Positions 10,023 to 17,342 of a stretch of DNA of 64,000 bases are shown piece by piece (positions within the stretch are counted from its first letter, which is position 1; every line of letters begins with the position of its first letter). The notes beneath the pieces are model-generated. The model was given only the letters and a program-made list of their open reading frames with translations, had not been told where the DNA came from and did not search any database. The stretch is from Paenibacillus sp. OK003. Lineage in GTDB: Bacteria; Bacillota; Bacilli; Paenibacillales; Paenibacillaceae. A program made the translations under genes and the position numbers. The stretch is from contig NZ_FOBD01000002.1 in NCBI RefSeq assembly GCF_900109515.1, positions 310,001 through 374,000 on the forward strand, read 5' to 3'.

Positions 10023-10859
10023 TTAAAGGCTTCTTTGACCACGTGTGATAATCCGCAGCGTATGCTTGGTATCCGATTGCTGGATCCAAGTGTCGCATAC
10101 CTGACGAACCCAATCCGGGTTGGTTTTGGCGGCATCGTTCAGCCAGTTGCTGACAGAGTCCTGTACATATTTATGAGCATCCGAGTTCACATGGTTCAGC
10201 AGAGGCAGAGCTATCGCAGGGTTTTCTTTCAACTCCTGAATATGTTTGGCCCACACACCGTGCGGTCTTGTCGATTCTATGGCAAACCGTCGAACCAGTG
10301 GGTCGGGATCGATCGCCCAGTCCATGAGAAGCGCCAGCGCTTCCGACAATTCAGCCGTAATCGGCTCCCGAACAGCCATCCAGGCAATTTCTCGTACACC
10401 AAAGTGATGATCTGCGGCAAAGGGACGGATACGATCGAGTTTTTCAATCAGGCTTAAGCGGGAATCCAATCCGATGATATAGGCTGCCCAGCAGCGTACA
10501 CTGTCTGAACGGTGTTCTGCAAGGAAACGAAAATGATGTAATCGCTCCTTTTCCTCCATTCGTTCCAGAAGGTTGAGCCAGTTCGCGGCGATAGTCGGAA
10601 TGATTTTCATGACCCGCTGCTCATTTATCTGTGCTAGCTGTTCCATCATTTCCTGTGTATCGGTATCCATTCCCCGTCCATGAGAGACCTGCTGAAAAAG
10701 GAGAATGTGATCAACGGCGAGCCACTCCGTCAAATTTACGGATTCGATATGCCCCGATTGAAGTAGGTTGCGGATATGATCCGGGATCTCAATCCCTTTA
10801 CGGGCACCTTTGCGAAGCAGAACATCCTCGGGTATATGCAGTTCTTTCTGTACATCCAT
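10023..10859 (-). CDS. DNA alkylation repair protein, AlkC/AlkD-like HEAT-repeat family
   Basis: 278 residues from ATG 10859, which lies 7 bases after AGGAG; a GTG one codon earlier is possible. The protein is almost entirely helical, with HEAT-like repeats visible in RCWAAYIIGLDSRLSLIEKL, VREIAWMAVREPITAEL and VRRFAIESTRPHGVWAKHI. The C-terminal block VQDSVSNWLNDAAKTNPDWV is typical of AlkC/AlkD-type glycosylases, which excise alkylated purines such as 3-methyladenine. I assign the family on this repeat pattern and not on a catalytic motif. It is convergent with doxX and transcribed in the same direction as the Crp-type gene, 79 bases downstream of it. Confidence 0.72.
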   Translation of the reverse strand: MDVQKELHIPEDVLLRKGARKGIEIPDHIRNLLQSGHIESVNLTEWLAVDHILLFQQVSHGRGMDTDTQEMMEQLAQINEQRVMKIIPTIAANWLNLLERMEEKERLHHFRFLAEHRSDSVRCWAAYIIGLDSRLSLIEKLDRIRPFAADHHFGVREIAWMAVREPITAELSEALALLMDWAIDPDPLVRRFAIESTRPHGVWAKHIQELKENPAIALPLLNHVNSDAHKYVQDSVSNWLNDAAKTNPDWVRQVCDTWIQQSDTKHTLRIITRGQRSL

Positions 10860-10938
10860 CACCGTACTCCTCCTTGCATGTATGTGGATTCATCATCTAC
10901 ACGATACAATTGGCAGCAGGATAGAGATGTAATGTGGC

Positions 10939-11634
10939 TTACAACTGGGTGTTAGCTGTGCATGAAGCGGATAGTTCATTACGATGCAGGGCGACGGATT
11001 TGAATCCAGTACGAATACGGCCAACCCGTGCAAGATCTTGCAGGGCAACACTGACAGACTCACGCGTGGCCCCAGCCATCCAGGCAATCTCCTGATGGGT
11101 CAGTACAAGGTTGATCCGACCATAATCTCCTTCGTCCACCCACCCCATCTGATCCGCCAGTCGAGTAAGATTATGCATAATTTTGTCATGCAGATTACCC
11201 AAGGCCAGCTTCTGTGTCAACTCACTCATGCCCTTGATTCGCTCGCTGAGTACTTTCATCAGATTCATCATAAACTCGGGGTGTTCAATCAGAAATTGTT
11301 CAAAACGCTGCCTGTTCATCAGGCAAATATCGCATTCCTCCAGGGTTTCGATATATACGGAACGTGTGCCAAGTGAAATGCCGTTCATTTCCCCAAACAC
11401 ATTTCCTTCCTTCAAAATATCGAGAGTAAATTGTTTCCCTTCTTCCGATAATGTGTACAGGCGGACTTTCCCTTTTTTCACAAAATAAAAACCTTCCGCA
11501 AATGTATCCGGTGTCTGGATCAGCGTATTCCTGGCCAAGGTCGTGATGGACGTCATGCTGTCCATTTCGATCAGGTCTGCCTCGGACAAAGAGGACATCA
11601 GATTGAATTGTGATAAATAGAGGATTTTATCCAT
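10939..11634 (-). CDS. Crp/Fnr-family transcriptional regulator
   Basis: 231 residues. Start is ATG 11634 (MDKILYLSQF) after AAGGAA; the longer frame begins within a terminator stem. Residues 1-120 form a cyclic-nucleotide-binding-type beta barrel (FYFVKKGKVRLY, GNVFGEMNGIS). Residues 170-210 form the Crp helix-turn-helix (LTHQEIAWMAGATRESVSVAL). There is no Fnr-type N-terminal cysteine cluster, so it should not hold an oxygen-sensing iron-sulphur centre. The ligand and targets are unknown. The gene lies alone between the AbrB-type gene's terminator and the alkylation-repair gene, and may be co-transcribed with the latter. Confidence 0.88.
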   Translation of the reverse strand: MDKILYLSQFNLMSSLSEADLIEMDSMTSITTLARNTLIQTPDTFAEGFYFVKKGKVRLYTLSEEGKQFTLDILKEGNVFGEMNGISLGTRSVYIETLEECDICLMNRQRFEQFLIEHPEFMMNLMKVLSERIKGMSELTQKLALGNLHDKIMHNLTRLADQMGWVDEGDYGRINLVLTHQEIAWMAGATRESVSVALQDLARVGRIRTGFKSVALHRNELSASCTANTQL

Positions 11635-11660
11635 AGCATTCCTTTCCCTTACCGTATGAA

Positions 11661-11699
11661 AATAAAAAAAAGAAGAACCCACGGAGTTCAAAGGGTTCT
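11661..11699 (-). terminator. Terminator after the AbrB-type gene
   Basis: Read on the minus strand, AGAACCC pairs with GGGTTCT (11693-11699 with 11674-11680), then C and eight T residues. It lies upstream of the Crp-type start and downstream of the AbrB-type stop at 11762. Confidence 0.78.
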
Positions 11700-11761
11700 C
11701 ATGCAACGGGACTTCTTGAAACGGAAGGTCTCCCGATTATAAATAATCGAATAAATTCCTA

Positions 11762-12280
11762 TTATAGTAGCTTTTTAAGTTGGGAGACGCGTCCTTGGCT
11801 AATGCCAAGCTTTTCCGCAATTTGCTGTTGAGCCAAACCGGGATTCTGTTCAACGATTTCCTTCATTTGTTGCAGCATACGTGCCGTCTTCGGCCGCAGG
11901 TCCGGGTACTCTTGGTTGGCAGCTGTAGCCCCTTCTTCCCATGCGGGAGACGAGACTGTGGCGGATTCGGTAGCAGGACGCTCCACGGGTGCAGGAGCCT
12001 GTTTGTTCTGAGGAACGAACCATTCGGGAGTGTCATCCGGGTGTTTTAATTGAATTGCACAAGTCCGGCAGATGAATTGCTCTTTGAAATACATTTCCGT
12101 ATCCACATCACCGCAAAACACACACAACGTTGATTTGTACTTTCTCAAAATCAACTCTTTCCCTTCAATGAAAAACTCGAGCGGATCGCCGATATGGATT
12201 TCCATCGTATCCCGCATTTCTTTGGGAAGGACAATTCGTCCAAGGCGGTCCAGAGATCTCTTCATTCCGGTTCTTTTCAT
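11762..12280 (-). CDS. AbrB-family regulator fused to a zinc ribbon and a C-terminal helix-turn-helix
   Basis: 172 residues, nearly twice the usual AbrB length. Residues 1-48 are a SpoVT/AbrB swapped-hairpin domain (RSLDRLGRIVLPKEMRDTM, then IGDPLEFFIEGKELILRKY). Residues 53-75 carry two CxxC pairs (CVFCGDV and CRTC), a likely zinc ribbon. A low-complexity Pro/Ala linker follows, and residues 130-172 form a second helix-turn-helix (AQQQIAEKLGISQGRVSQLKKLL region). AbrB proteins are transition-state regulators that bind AT-rich DNA as tetramers. The extra modules suggest metal dependence and a second DNA contact. The ATG has a strong GGGGGAG site. Function beyond DNA binding is inferred. Confidence 0.85.
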   Translation of the reverse strand: MKRTGMKRSLDRLGRIVLPKEMRDTMEIHIGDPLEFFIEGKELILRKYKSTLCVFCGDVDTEMYFKEQFICRTCAIQLKHPDDTPEWFVPQNKQAPAPVERPATESATVSSPAWEEGATAANQEYPDLRPKTARMLQQMKEIVEQNPGLAQQQIAEKLGISQGRVSQLKKLL

Positions 12281-12385
12281 CGCATCTCCCCCGCAATATT
12301 CACAATTAAAACCTGTCCTTATTGTAAGGAAGAAAGGGCTTTAATACAACAATAATATTTCAAGAAATAGGGTTAATTCCATCTA

Positions 12386-13066
12386 TTATGGGAAAATAAG
12401 TTTAGATAGTACGGGTGCAACCGCTAATGTGAACAAGGCAGCCAGTACCATGGAGATGCTGGAGATGCTTCCAGTCAGTGAACTGAGCTCAAATGCTTTG
12501 GATGTGCCTGTTCCGTGGGCACCGGTTCCAAGCAGCGTGCCACGTGCAATCTCGCCATCAATACGCAGCACTTTTACAATGGATGGCCCCATAATTGCCC
12601 CCAGCAGACCGGTCATGATGACAAAAACCGCGGTAACGGCCGGAATGCCTCCAATGGTAGCCGATACGTTCATCGCAATGGGGGTCGTGATTGATCTCGG
12701 AATCAGACTATGAATGAGTCCGGAGTCCAGGCGCAGCCATTTGGCGAGCAGGGCAGATGAGAGGACCGCTACCACGGAGCCTGTCATAACACTGAAGACG
12801 ATCTCGGAAATATGTTTTTTGAGTACATGGAAGAACGTATAGAGCGGTATGGCGAAGGCCACCGTTGCCGGTTGAAGCAGCAAACTTAGCCATTTACCAC
12901 CACTGCTGTAGGCAGCGTAATCCGTACCTGTTGCGAGCAGCACACCGACGACAAGAAGTGGCGTAATCAGCAGCGGAGACAGATACACTTTGGGCAGGTT
13001 GCGATACATGCGTTTGGCGACCCAGTATATACCGACGGTTAACAAGAGACAGAAGAATCCAATCAT
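12386..13066 (-). CDS. cidB: LrgB/CidB-family membrane protein
   Basis: 226 residues from ATG 13066, whose ATG overlaps the stop of the preceding gene; the longer open frame is out of context. It is very hydrophobic, with six or more spans and the family signature SLIPRSITTPIAM followed by GTGAHGTGTSKAFELS near the C-terminus. LrgB/CidB works with the holin-like LrgA/CidA. Family roles include control of autolysis in Staphylococcus and pyruvate uptake in Bacillus. The tight overlap shows translational coupling with the upstream gene. Confidence 0.9.
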   Translation of the reverse strand: MIGFFCLLLTVGIYWVAKRMYRNLPKVYLSPLLITPLLVVGVLLATGTDYAAYSSGGKWLSLLLQPATVAFAIPLYTFFHVLKKHISEIVFSVMTGSVVAVLSSALLAKWLRLDSGLIHSLIPRSITTPIAMNVSATIGGIPAVTAVFVIMTGLLGAIMGPSIVKVLRIDGEIARGTLLGTGAHGTGTSKAFELSSLTGSISSISMVLAALFTLAVAPVLSKLIFP

Positions 13067-13434
13067 CCAGTGTGACGCTCCTTTCGTTTGGCGATTCGGG
13101 TGGCAACAAGGCCTGTGCATGCCATGACCAGAAACGTGCTAAGCAGAACAATAAATAGAATTTGCAATCCGTCTTGCTCCAGCATGGGCATGTAGTTCAT
13201 AATGCCAACGGCTGACGGGATGAAGAACAGCAGCAGCTCACCGAGCAGCCAGGCAGCTCCAATTTCGATCCAGCGCAGCTTCACGACACGGGTCTGAAGC
13301 AAAATGAACAGCACGATCATACCGAGTATTGAACCTGGTACAGGTAGATGGAGAGCACGGGCCAACTGGTCCATGAGCAGTGAAAAGGCCATCAAGAGCG
13401 CAACTTGCAAAATGCCAAGGCCCCATTTCTTCAC
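13063..13434 (-). CDS. cidA: CidA/LrgA-family holin-like protein
   Basis: 123 residues from GTG 13434, with GGGGGG nine bases upstream; the longer frame upstream has no ribosome site. Four membrane spans are evident, with the CidA/LrgA signature LHLPVPGSILGMIVLFILL after span 1 and the positively charged tail RIAKRKERHTG. It pairs with the overlapping LrgB/CidB gene. A LysR-type gene is divergent 165 bases away, the arrangement of cidR-cidAB (ywbI-ywbHG in B. subtilis), so acetate- or pyruvate-linked induction is likely. Confidence 0.88.
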   Translation of the reverse strand: MKKWGLGILQVALLMAFSLLMDQLARALHLPVPGSILGMIVLFILLQTRVVKLRWIEIGAAWLLGELLLFFIPSAVGIMNYMPMLEQDGLQILFIVLLSTFLVMACTGLVATRIAKRKERHTG

Positions 13435-13599
13435 TTCAATCCCCCCTTGTATAATGAACGTGATGATTTTGAGTTGTTTATGAAAATGAATGGAAGCGTT
13501 GTTTGATATAACAAATTTTACATCGCATTCTTTCATGAGTAAAATGCATATTAAGAATGTTTACCATTCCATTTATCTATGAGAGATGGGGATCAGACG

Positions 13600-14484
13600 A
13601 TGGATATCCGCCATTTGCAATATTTTCTGGAAGTTGCGCGGCAGCAAAGCTTCACCAAAGCGGCCGAAGTGCTGTTCATTACACAACCGACCATTAGCAA
13701 AACCGTCAAAAGCTTGGAAGACGAATTGGGCGTAACTTTGCTGGATCGTTATGGCAAGAAGGTCGCGCTGACGGATGCAGGGCATGTCTTTTTCCGACAG
13801 GCGCTGGAGATTGAAAAGTCATTTCGCAGCTTATCGTCCGAGCTGGACGATCTGATGAATCTGAAGAAAGGGCATCTTCGCATTGGTCTGCCACCGATGG
13901 TGGGGTCCAGCTTTTTCCCGATGATTATCGGTGAGTTTCACAAAGCCTATCCGCAGGTGACCATTCAGCTGTTCGAGGATGGTGCGAAAAAAGTGGAGGC
14001 CGATGTGATCAGCGGTGCACTGGATATTGGTGTTGCCGTTCTTCCAACGGTGGATGAACTGGTGGATCATTTTGTTTTTGTTAAAGAGAAGCTGAATCTG
14101 CTCGTACATCCATCGCACCCGCTTGCGAGTAAAGAGTCTGTCGCGCTGCGCGAGCTGGAGCATGATGCATTTGTGCTGTTCCGTGAGGATTTTGCGCTGC
14201 ATGACCGGATTATCGCTGCTTGTCAGCACGTGGGATTCCAGCCTCGGGTGGTGTATGAGAGCTCCCAGTGGGATCTGCTCAGTGCGATGGTAGCGGCCAA
14301 TTTGGGTGTGGCGTTGCTGCCAGAGACAATCTGCCGTGAGGTAGATCATATGCGTGTGCGCATTATACCCGTGATGGAACCTGTGATTCCTTGGCAGCTC
14401 GGCATGATTTGGCGGAAGGACCGATATTTATCCTTTGCAACCCGGGAGTGGATCAGTTTCACACAGTCCATGCTGAGTGAGTAA
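13600..14484 (+). CDS. LysR-type regulator (CidR-like)
   Basis: 294 residues from ATG 13600 (MDIRHLQYFL), with GGGGAT upstream; the open frame extends seven codons further without support. The N-terminal winged helix is canonical (QQSFTKAAEVLFITQPTISK), followed by a LysR substrate-binding domain (GHLRIGLPPMVGSSFFP). It is divergent from the CidA/CidB pair, as CidR is in Bacillus and Staphylococcus. CidR-type proteins activate cidAB in response to acetate and overflow metabolism. Assignment to CidR rests on this context. Its operator is expected in the 165-base gap, but I could not fix a clear T-N11-A site. Confidence 0.82.
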   Translation: MDIRHLQYFLEVARQQSFTKAAEVLFITQPTISKTVKSLEDELGVTLLDRYGKKVALTDAGHVFFRQALEIEKSFRSLSSELDDLMNLKKGHLRIGLPPMVGSSFFPMIIGEFHKAYPQVTIQLFEDGAKKVEADVISGALDIGVAVLPTVDELVDHFVFVKEKLNLLVHPSHPLASKESVALRELEHDAFVLFREDFALHDRIIAACQHVGFQPRVVYESSQWDLLSAMVAANLGVALLPETICREVDHMRVRIIPVMEPVIPWQLGMIWRKDRYLSFATREWISFTQSMLSE

Positions 14485-14548
14485 ACTCTTTTGTTGACCC
14501 CGGATCGTTGTTACAATGGAAGCATAATTATGGTGGAGGTGTAGGAAC

Positions 14549-15406
14549 ATGAAACTGCGGGTATCCGCTGTACAATACCAATTACAAACAATCAGCTCAT
14601 TTGAGCAGTTCGCCGCTCAGGCTGAGCATTACATACGGACAGCGAGCGAGTACGGAACCGAATTTGTGCTGTTCCCGGAATTTTTCACAACGCAATTAAT
14701 GTCCATTGGGGACAAACAAGGTAATGCGCTGACAATTGAGGATCTGCCGAACTTTACGGAGCAATATGAGCAACTATTCACATCACTTGCTGCCAAGTAC
14801 GGCATGCACGTCATTGGGGGAACCCACGTCATTCGCCGTGAAGGGAAGCTGTACAACACAGCCCACCTGTTCTACCCGGATGGTCGCATCGCTCGCCAGG
14901 ACAAGATTCACATTACACCAACCGAAGTACAGGAATGGAATATGGCTCCCGGAGATGGGCTTGAGGTGTTCGACACGGATAAAGGCCGTATTGCGATGCT
15001 GACCTGTTACGATATTGAATTCCCGGAAATTGTGCGGATGGCCAAAGCCAAAGGCGCTGACGTGATCTTCTGCCCTTCCTGTACGGACGACCGGCACGGA
15101 TTCTACCGTGTGCGTTATACGAGTCATGCCCGCGCGGTGGAGAATCAGGTGTATGTTGTGTTAACCGGAACGGTAGGCAACTTGCCGACGGTTGATTTCA
15201 TGCGTGCCAACTACGGACAGGCTGCAATTATTACGCCGAATGATATCCCATTCCCGCCACGTGGCATTCTGGCCGAGGGTGAGATTAACAATGATATGAT
15301 CGTGACCGCCGATCTGGATCTGGACTTGTTGTATGAGGTGCGCGAACGTGGATCGGTAACGACCTGGCGTGACCGTCGGACTGATCTGTATACCGATTGG
15401 GAGTAA
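14549..15406 (+). CDS. Carbon-nitrogen hydrolase (nitrilase superfamily)
   Basis: 285 residues with the complete Glu-Lys-Cys triad of the superfamily: Glu44 in LFPEFF, Lys119 in RQDKIHITP and Cys153 in LTCYDIEFPE. These enzymes cleave amides, carbamoyl groups or nitriles. The FYRVRYTSHARAVENQ segment is typical of the class that includes B. subtilis YhcX, which as I recall carries an acetyltransferase domain in the same chain. Here the acetyltransferase is a separate gene 70 bases downstream. The start follows GGTGGAGGTG. The substrate is unknown. Confidence 0.85.
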   Translation: MKLRVSAVQYQLQTISSFEQFAAQAEHYIRTASEYGTEFVLFPEFFTTQLMSIGDKQGNALTIEDLPNFTEQYEQLFTSLAAKYGMHVIGGTHVIRREGKLYNTAHLFYPDGRIARQDKIHITPTEVQEWNMAPGDGLEVFDTDKGRIAMLTCYDIEFPEIVRMAKAKGADVIFCPSCTDDRHGFYRVRYTSHARAVENQVYVVLTGTVGNLPTVDFMRANYGQAAIITPNDIPFPPRGILAEGEINNDMIVTADLDLDLLYEVRERGSVTTWRDRRTDLYTDWE

Positions 15407-15476
15407 AGCTTCCTCTATAACGAAGCGAAACAGAACAGGAAATTCATATGTCAGTGGAAAGGGGTGACCCGGGAAC

Positions 15477-16151
15477 ATGTATACCAAAGAAATGCTGATT
15501 ACCGATCCAGATCAGAGTGGCAAAAGGGTAAAGGCAGTCGTCCGCAATTATGTTGCAGCCGACTACGAGGAACTCATTCGCATTCAGGCGGAGAGTTTCC
15601 CTCCACCTTATCCGGAAGAGCTGCTCTGGAGTCACGAGCAGCTCACCAGTCATGTGCAGCATTACCCGGAGGGTGCCATCTGTATTGAAGTGGATGGAGA
15701 ATTGGCCGGCTCGATGACTTCGCTGCGGATGCAGTGGGATCCTGCACATCCAGCAAGTCATACCTGGGCCGAAGCAACGGATGACGGCTATATTCGTAAC
15801 CACAACCCGGATGGCAACACGCTGTATATTGTCGATCTCTGTGTTCGTCCGAAGTACCGCAAGTGGGGACTGGCTCAGCTTATGATGCAGGCGATGTACC
15901 ACCTAGTGATTGCACAGGGTATGGATCGGTTACTAGGTGCGGGTAGAATGCCGGGTTATCATTTGGCTGCAGACCAACTGTCTGCGCAGGAATATCTGGA
16001 TCAGGTGGCGGCGGGCGAGAGGCGTGATCCGGTGATATCGTTCCTGCTTCGCTGTGGCCGCATGCCGGTTGGTGTGACCGCAGACTATCTGGACGATGAG
16101 GAATCGTGCAACTATGCAGCCCTGATGGAGTGGCAGAATCCGTTCAGATAA
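15477..16151 (+). CDS. GNAT-family N-acetyltransferase paired with the hydrolase
   Basis: 224 residues. The acetyl-CoA binding region is recognisable as IVDLCVRPKYRKWGLAQLMMQAM, with the R-x-x-x-G-x-A variation of the usual GNAT loop, after a receptor region EELIRIQAESFPPPY. It directly follows the nitrilase-family gene in the same direction. The pair matches the two halves of fused proteins such as YhcX, though in the reverse order as I recall it. They probably act on the same small amide or amine. The ribosome site is weak (AAGGGG 12 bases before ATG 15477), so a nearby alternative start is possible. Confidence 0.75.
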   Translation: MYTKEMLITDPDQSGKRVKAVVRNYVAADYEELIRIQAESFPPPYPEELLWSHEQLTSHVQHYPEGAICIEVDGELAGSMTSLRMQWDPAHPASHTWAEATDDGYIRNHNPDGNTLYIVDLCVRPKYRKWGLAQLMMQAMYHLVIAQGMDRLLGAGRMPGYHLAADQLSAQEYLDQVAAGERRDPVISFLLRCGRMPVGVTADYLDDEESCNYAALMEWQNPFR

Positions 16152-16262
16152 TACATCGTTTGTCAGTGTGAAACATGTTTGCACACATTAAGGCTGGAGT
16201 ATTCACATCGAAGATGGCAATATAATCGCCAATACATATCATGAATGAGGAGGCATTTTTCT

Positions 16263-16934
16263 ATGGAATTCACGCGTATTACCTCTATCAACGATCCACT
16301 TTTTGCCCAGATGCACAAGCTGATGCAGGAGATCTTCCCACGAGAAGAAGTGCTGGACTTCCCCCTGTGGGCAGAGCCGTTGGAAGATCCGGGTATTCGG
16401 GTGTTCGTGGCTGTGCATGAAGGACAAGTTGTTGGAGCGACGGAGTACCGTTATTACGAGGACTGGAACGTAGCCATGACGGACTTTACGATAATTGGGC
16501 GCGAAGGTCTGGGGACCGGCAGTTTTCTGGCGAATCACCGCAAGCGTGATCTGCAAAAGTTGGCTGCGGCAAACGGGAAAGAACTGTTCGGCATGTTTGC
16601 CGAAATCTATAACCCTTATCTGAGTCAAGATCATGAGTTTGGCGGCATCAAGCCAATGGACCCGTATGTACGTCGCGAAGTATTGTCCCATCTGGGATAC
16701 CAGCGTTTGGACTTCCCGTACGTTCATCCATCCTGGCAAGGGGACGGGGAAGCGGTTGGCGGCTTGGATCTGTGCTTCATGCCAGGAGATGAGTCGCTTG
16801 GTGAACTGCCAGCCAGTCTGGTGGCTGATTTCCTGAATCGATATTATGCGGTGCTGCCGAACAAACCGCAAGAATGGCTTGCCATGGTAGAGAAATTGAC
16901 TGCTCGCAAGTCGGTTCCACTACTGCCGTTGTAA
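16263..16934 (+). CDS. GNAT-like acetyltransferase, divergent
   Basis: 223 residues from ATG 16263, which follows AGGAGG by about 10 bases; the six codons before it lie over that site. The fold looks GNAT-like: an N-terminal IFPREEV helix, the central strand VFVAVHEGQVVGATEYRYY, and a long second half (GMFAEIYNPYLSQDHEFGG, YVRREVLSHLGYQRLDFPYV) as in GNATs that handle larger amine substrates. The canonical acetyl-CoA loop is poorly conserved. It may belong with the preceding nitrilase/GNAT pair, 111 bases upstream. A terminator follows at 16992. Confidence 0.6.
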   Translation: MEFTRITSINDPLFAQMHKLMQEIFPREEVLDFPLWAEPLEDPGIRVFVAVHEGQVVGATEYRYYEDWNVAMTDFTIIGREGLGTGSFLANHRKRDLQKLAAANGKELFGMFAEIYNPYLSQDHEFGGIKPMDPYVRREVLSHLGYQRLDFPYVHPSWQGDGEAVGGLDLCFMPGDESLGELPASLVADFLNRYYAVLPNKPQEWLAMVEKLTARKSVPLLPL

Positions 16935-16991
16935 ACGGGAGCAGGACCGTCACAGGTGATTGTAATGTTCTGAGCAGCAGTAAAACCAAGA

Positions 16992-17038
16992 AAAGGCCCG
17001 TTAATCAGACCGTGATCGGTTCTGTTTAATGGGCCTTT
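16992..17038. terminator. Terminator after the GNAT-like gene
   Basis: AAAGGCCC (16992-16999) pairs with GGGCCTTT (17031-17038), enclosing TTAA pairs and a GATC loop; symmetrical enough to work both ways between convergent genes. Confidence 0.75.
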
Positions 17039-17058
17039 CCGGTTTCATTAGGTTATTG

Positions 17059-17254
17059 CCCTAACGAATCTGAGGTGCCTTATTCAGGGATTTGAAACGT
17101 CCGCCGAAATCTAAGGAAGCTGAGACACGCTATATCAGAATAAACAGCTGTTTGCAGCGTTTTTTCGGGGCATTTTGGAAAATAACGTGCCTGATATTCT
17201 TTACAATGTATAAAGAGGACCTAGAGGTCAAATAAGACGTCCCAAGTTCCTTAG
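17059..17254. repeat. 196-bp intergenic repeat, copy A
   Basis: It is bounded by inverted copies of a degenerate 24-base motif: CTAACGAATCTGAG... at the left and its inverse ending ...GTTCCTTAG at 17254; both arms end CTTATT on the inside. A second direct copy (TCTAAGGAAGCTGAGACAC) starts at offset 51 and a second inverted one (GTGCCTGATATTC) at offset 129. Copy B at 24843 has exactly the same length and puts the same words at the same offsets. It lies between convergent genes and takes up most of the 17039-17342 gap, which holds nothing else I can name. Confidence 0.75.
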
Positions 17255-17342
17255 AAAATCGCTTACCTGAGTTTGAAGACATATCCTAGATTATTAGTTC
17301 ATTGTTAATAAAGCCTATAAACATATATTTAACGATTCATTT

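Noticed and set aside
13486..13500. cre-like sequence between cidA and the LysR gene
   Set aside because: TGGAAGCGTTGTTT has about four mismatches to the consensus and lacks symmetry.
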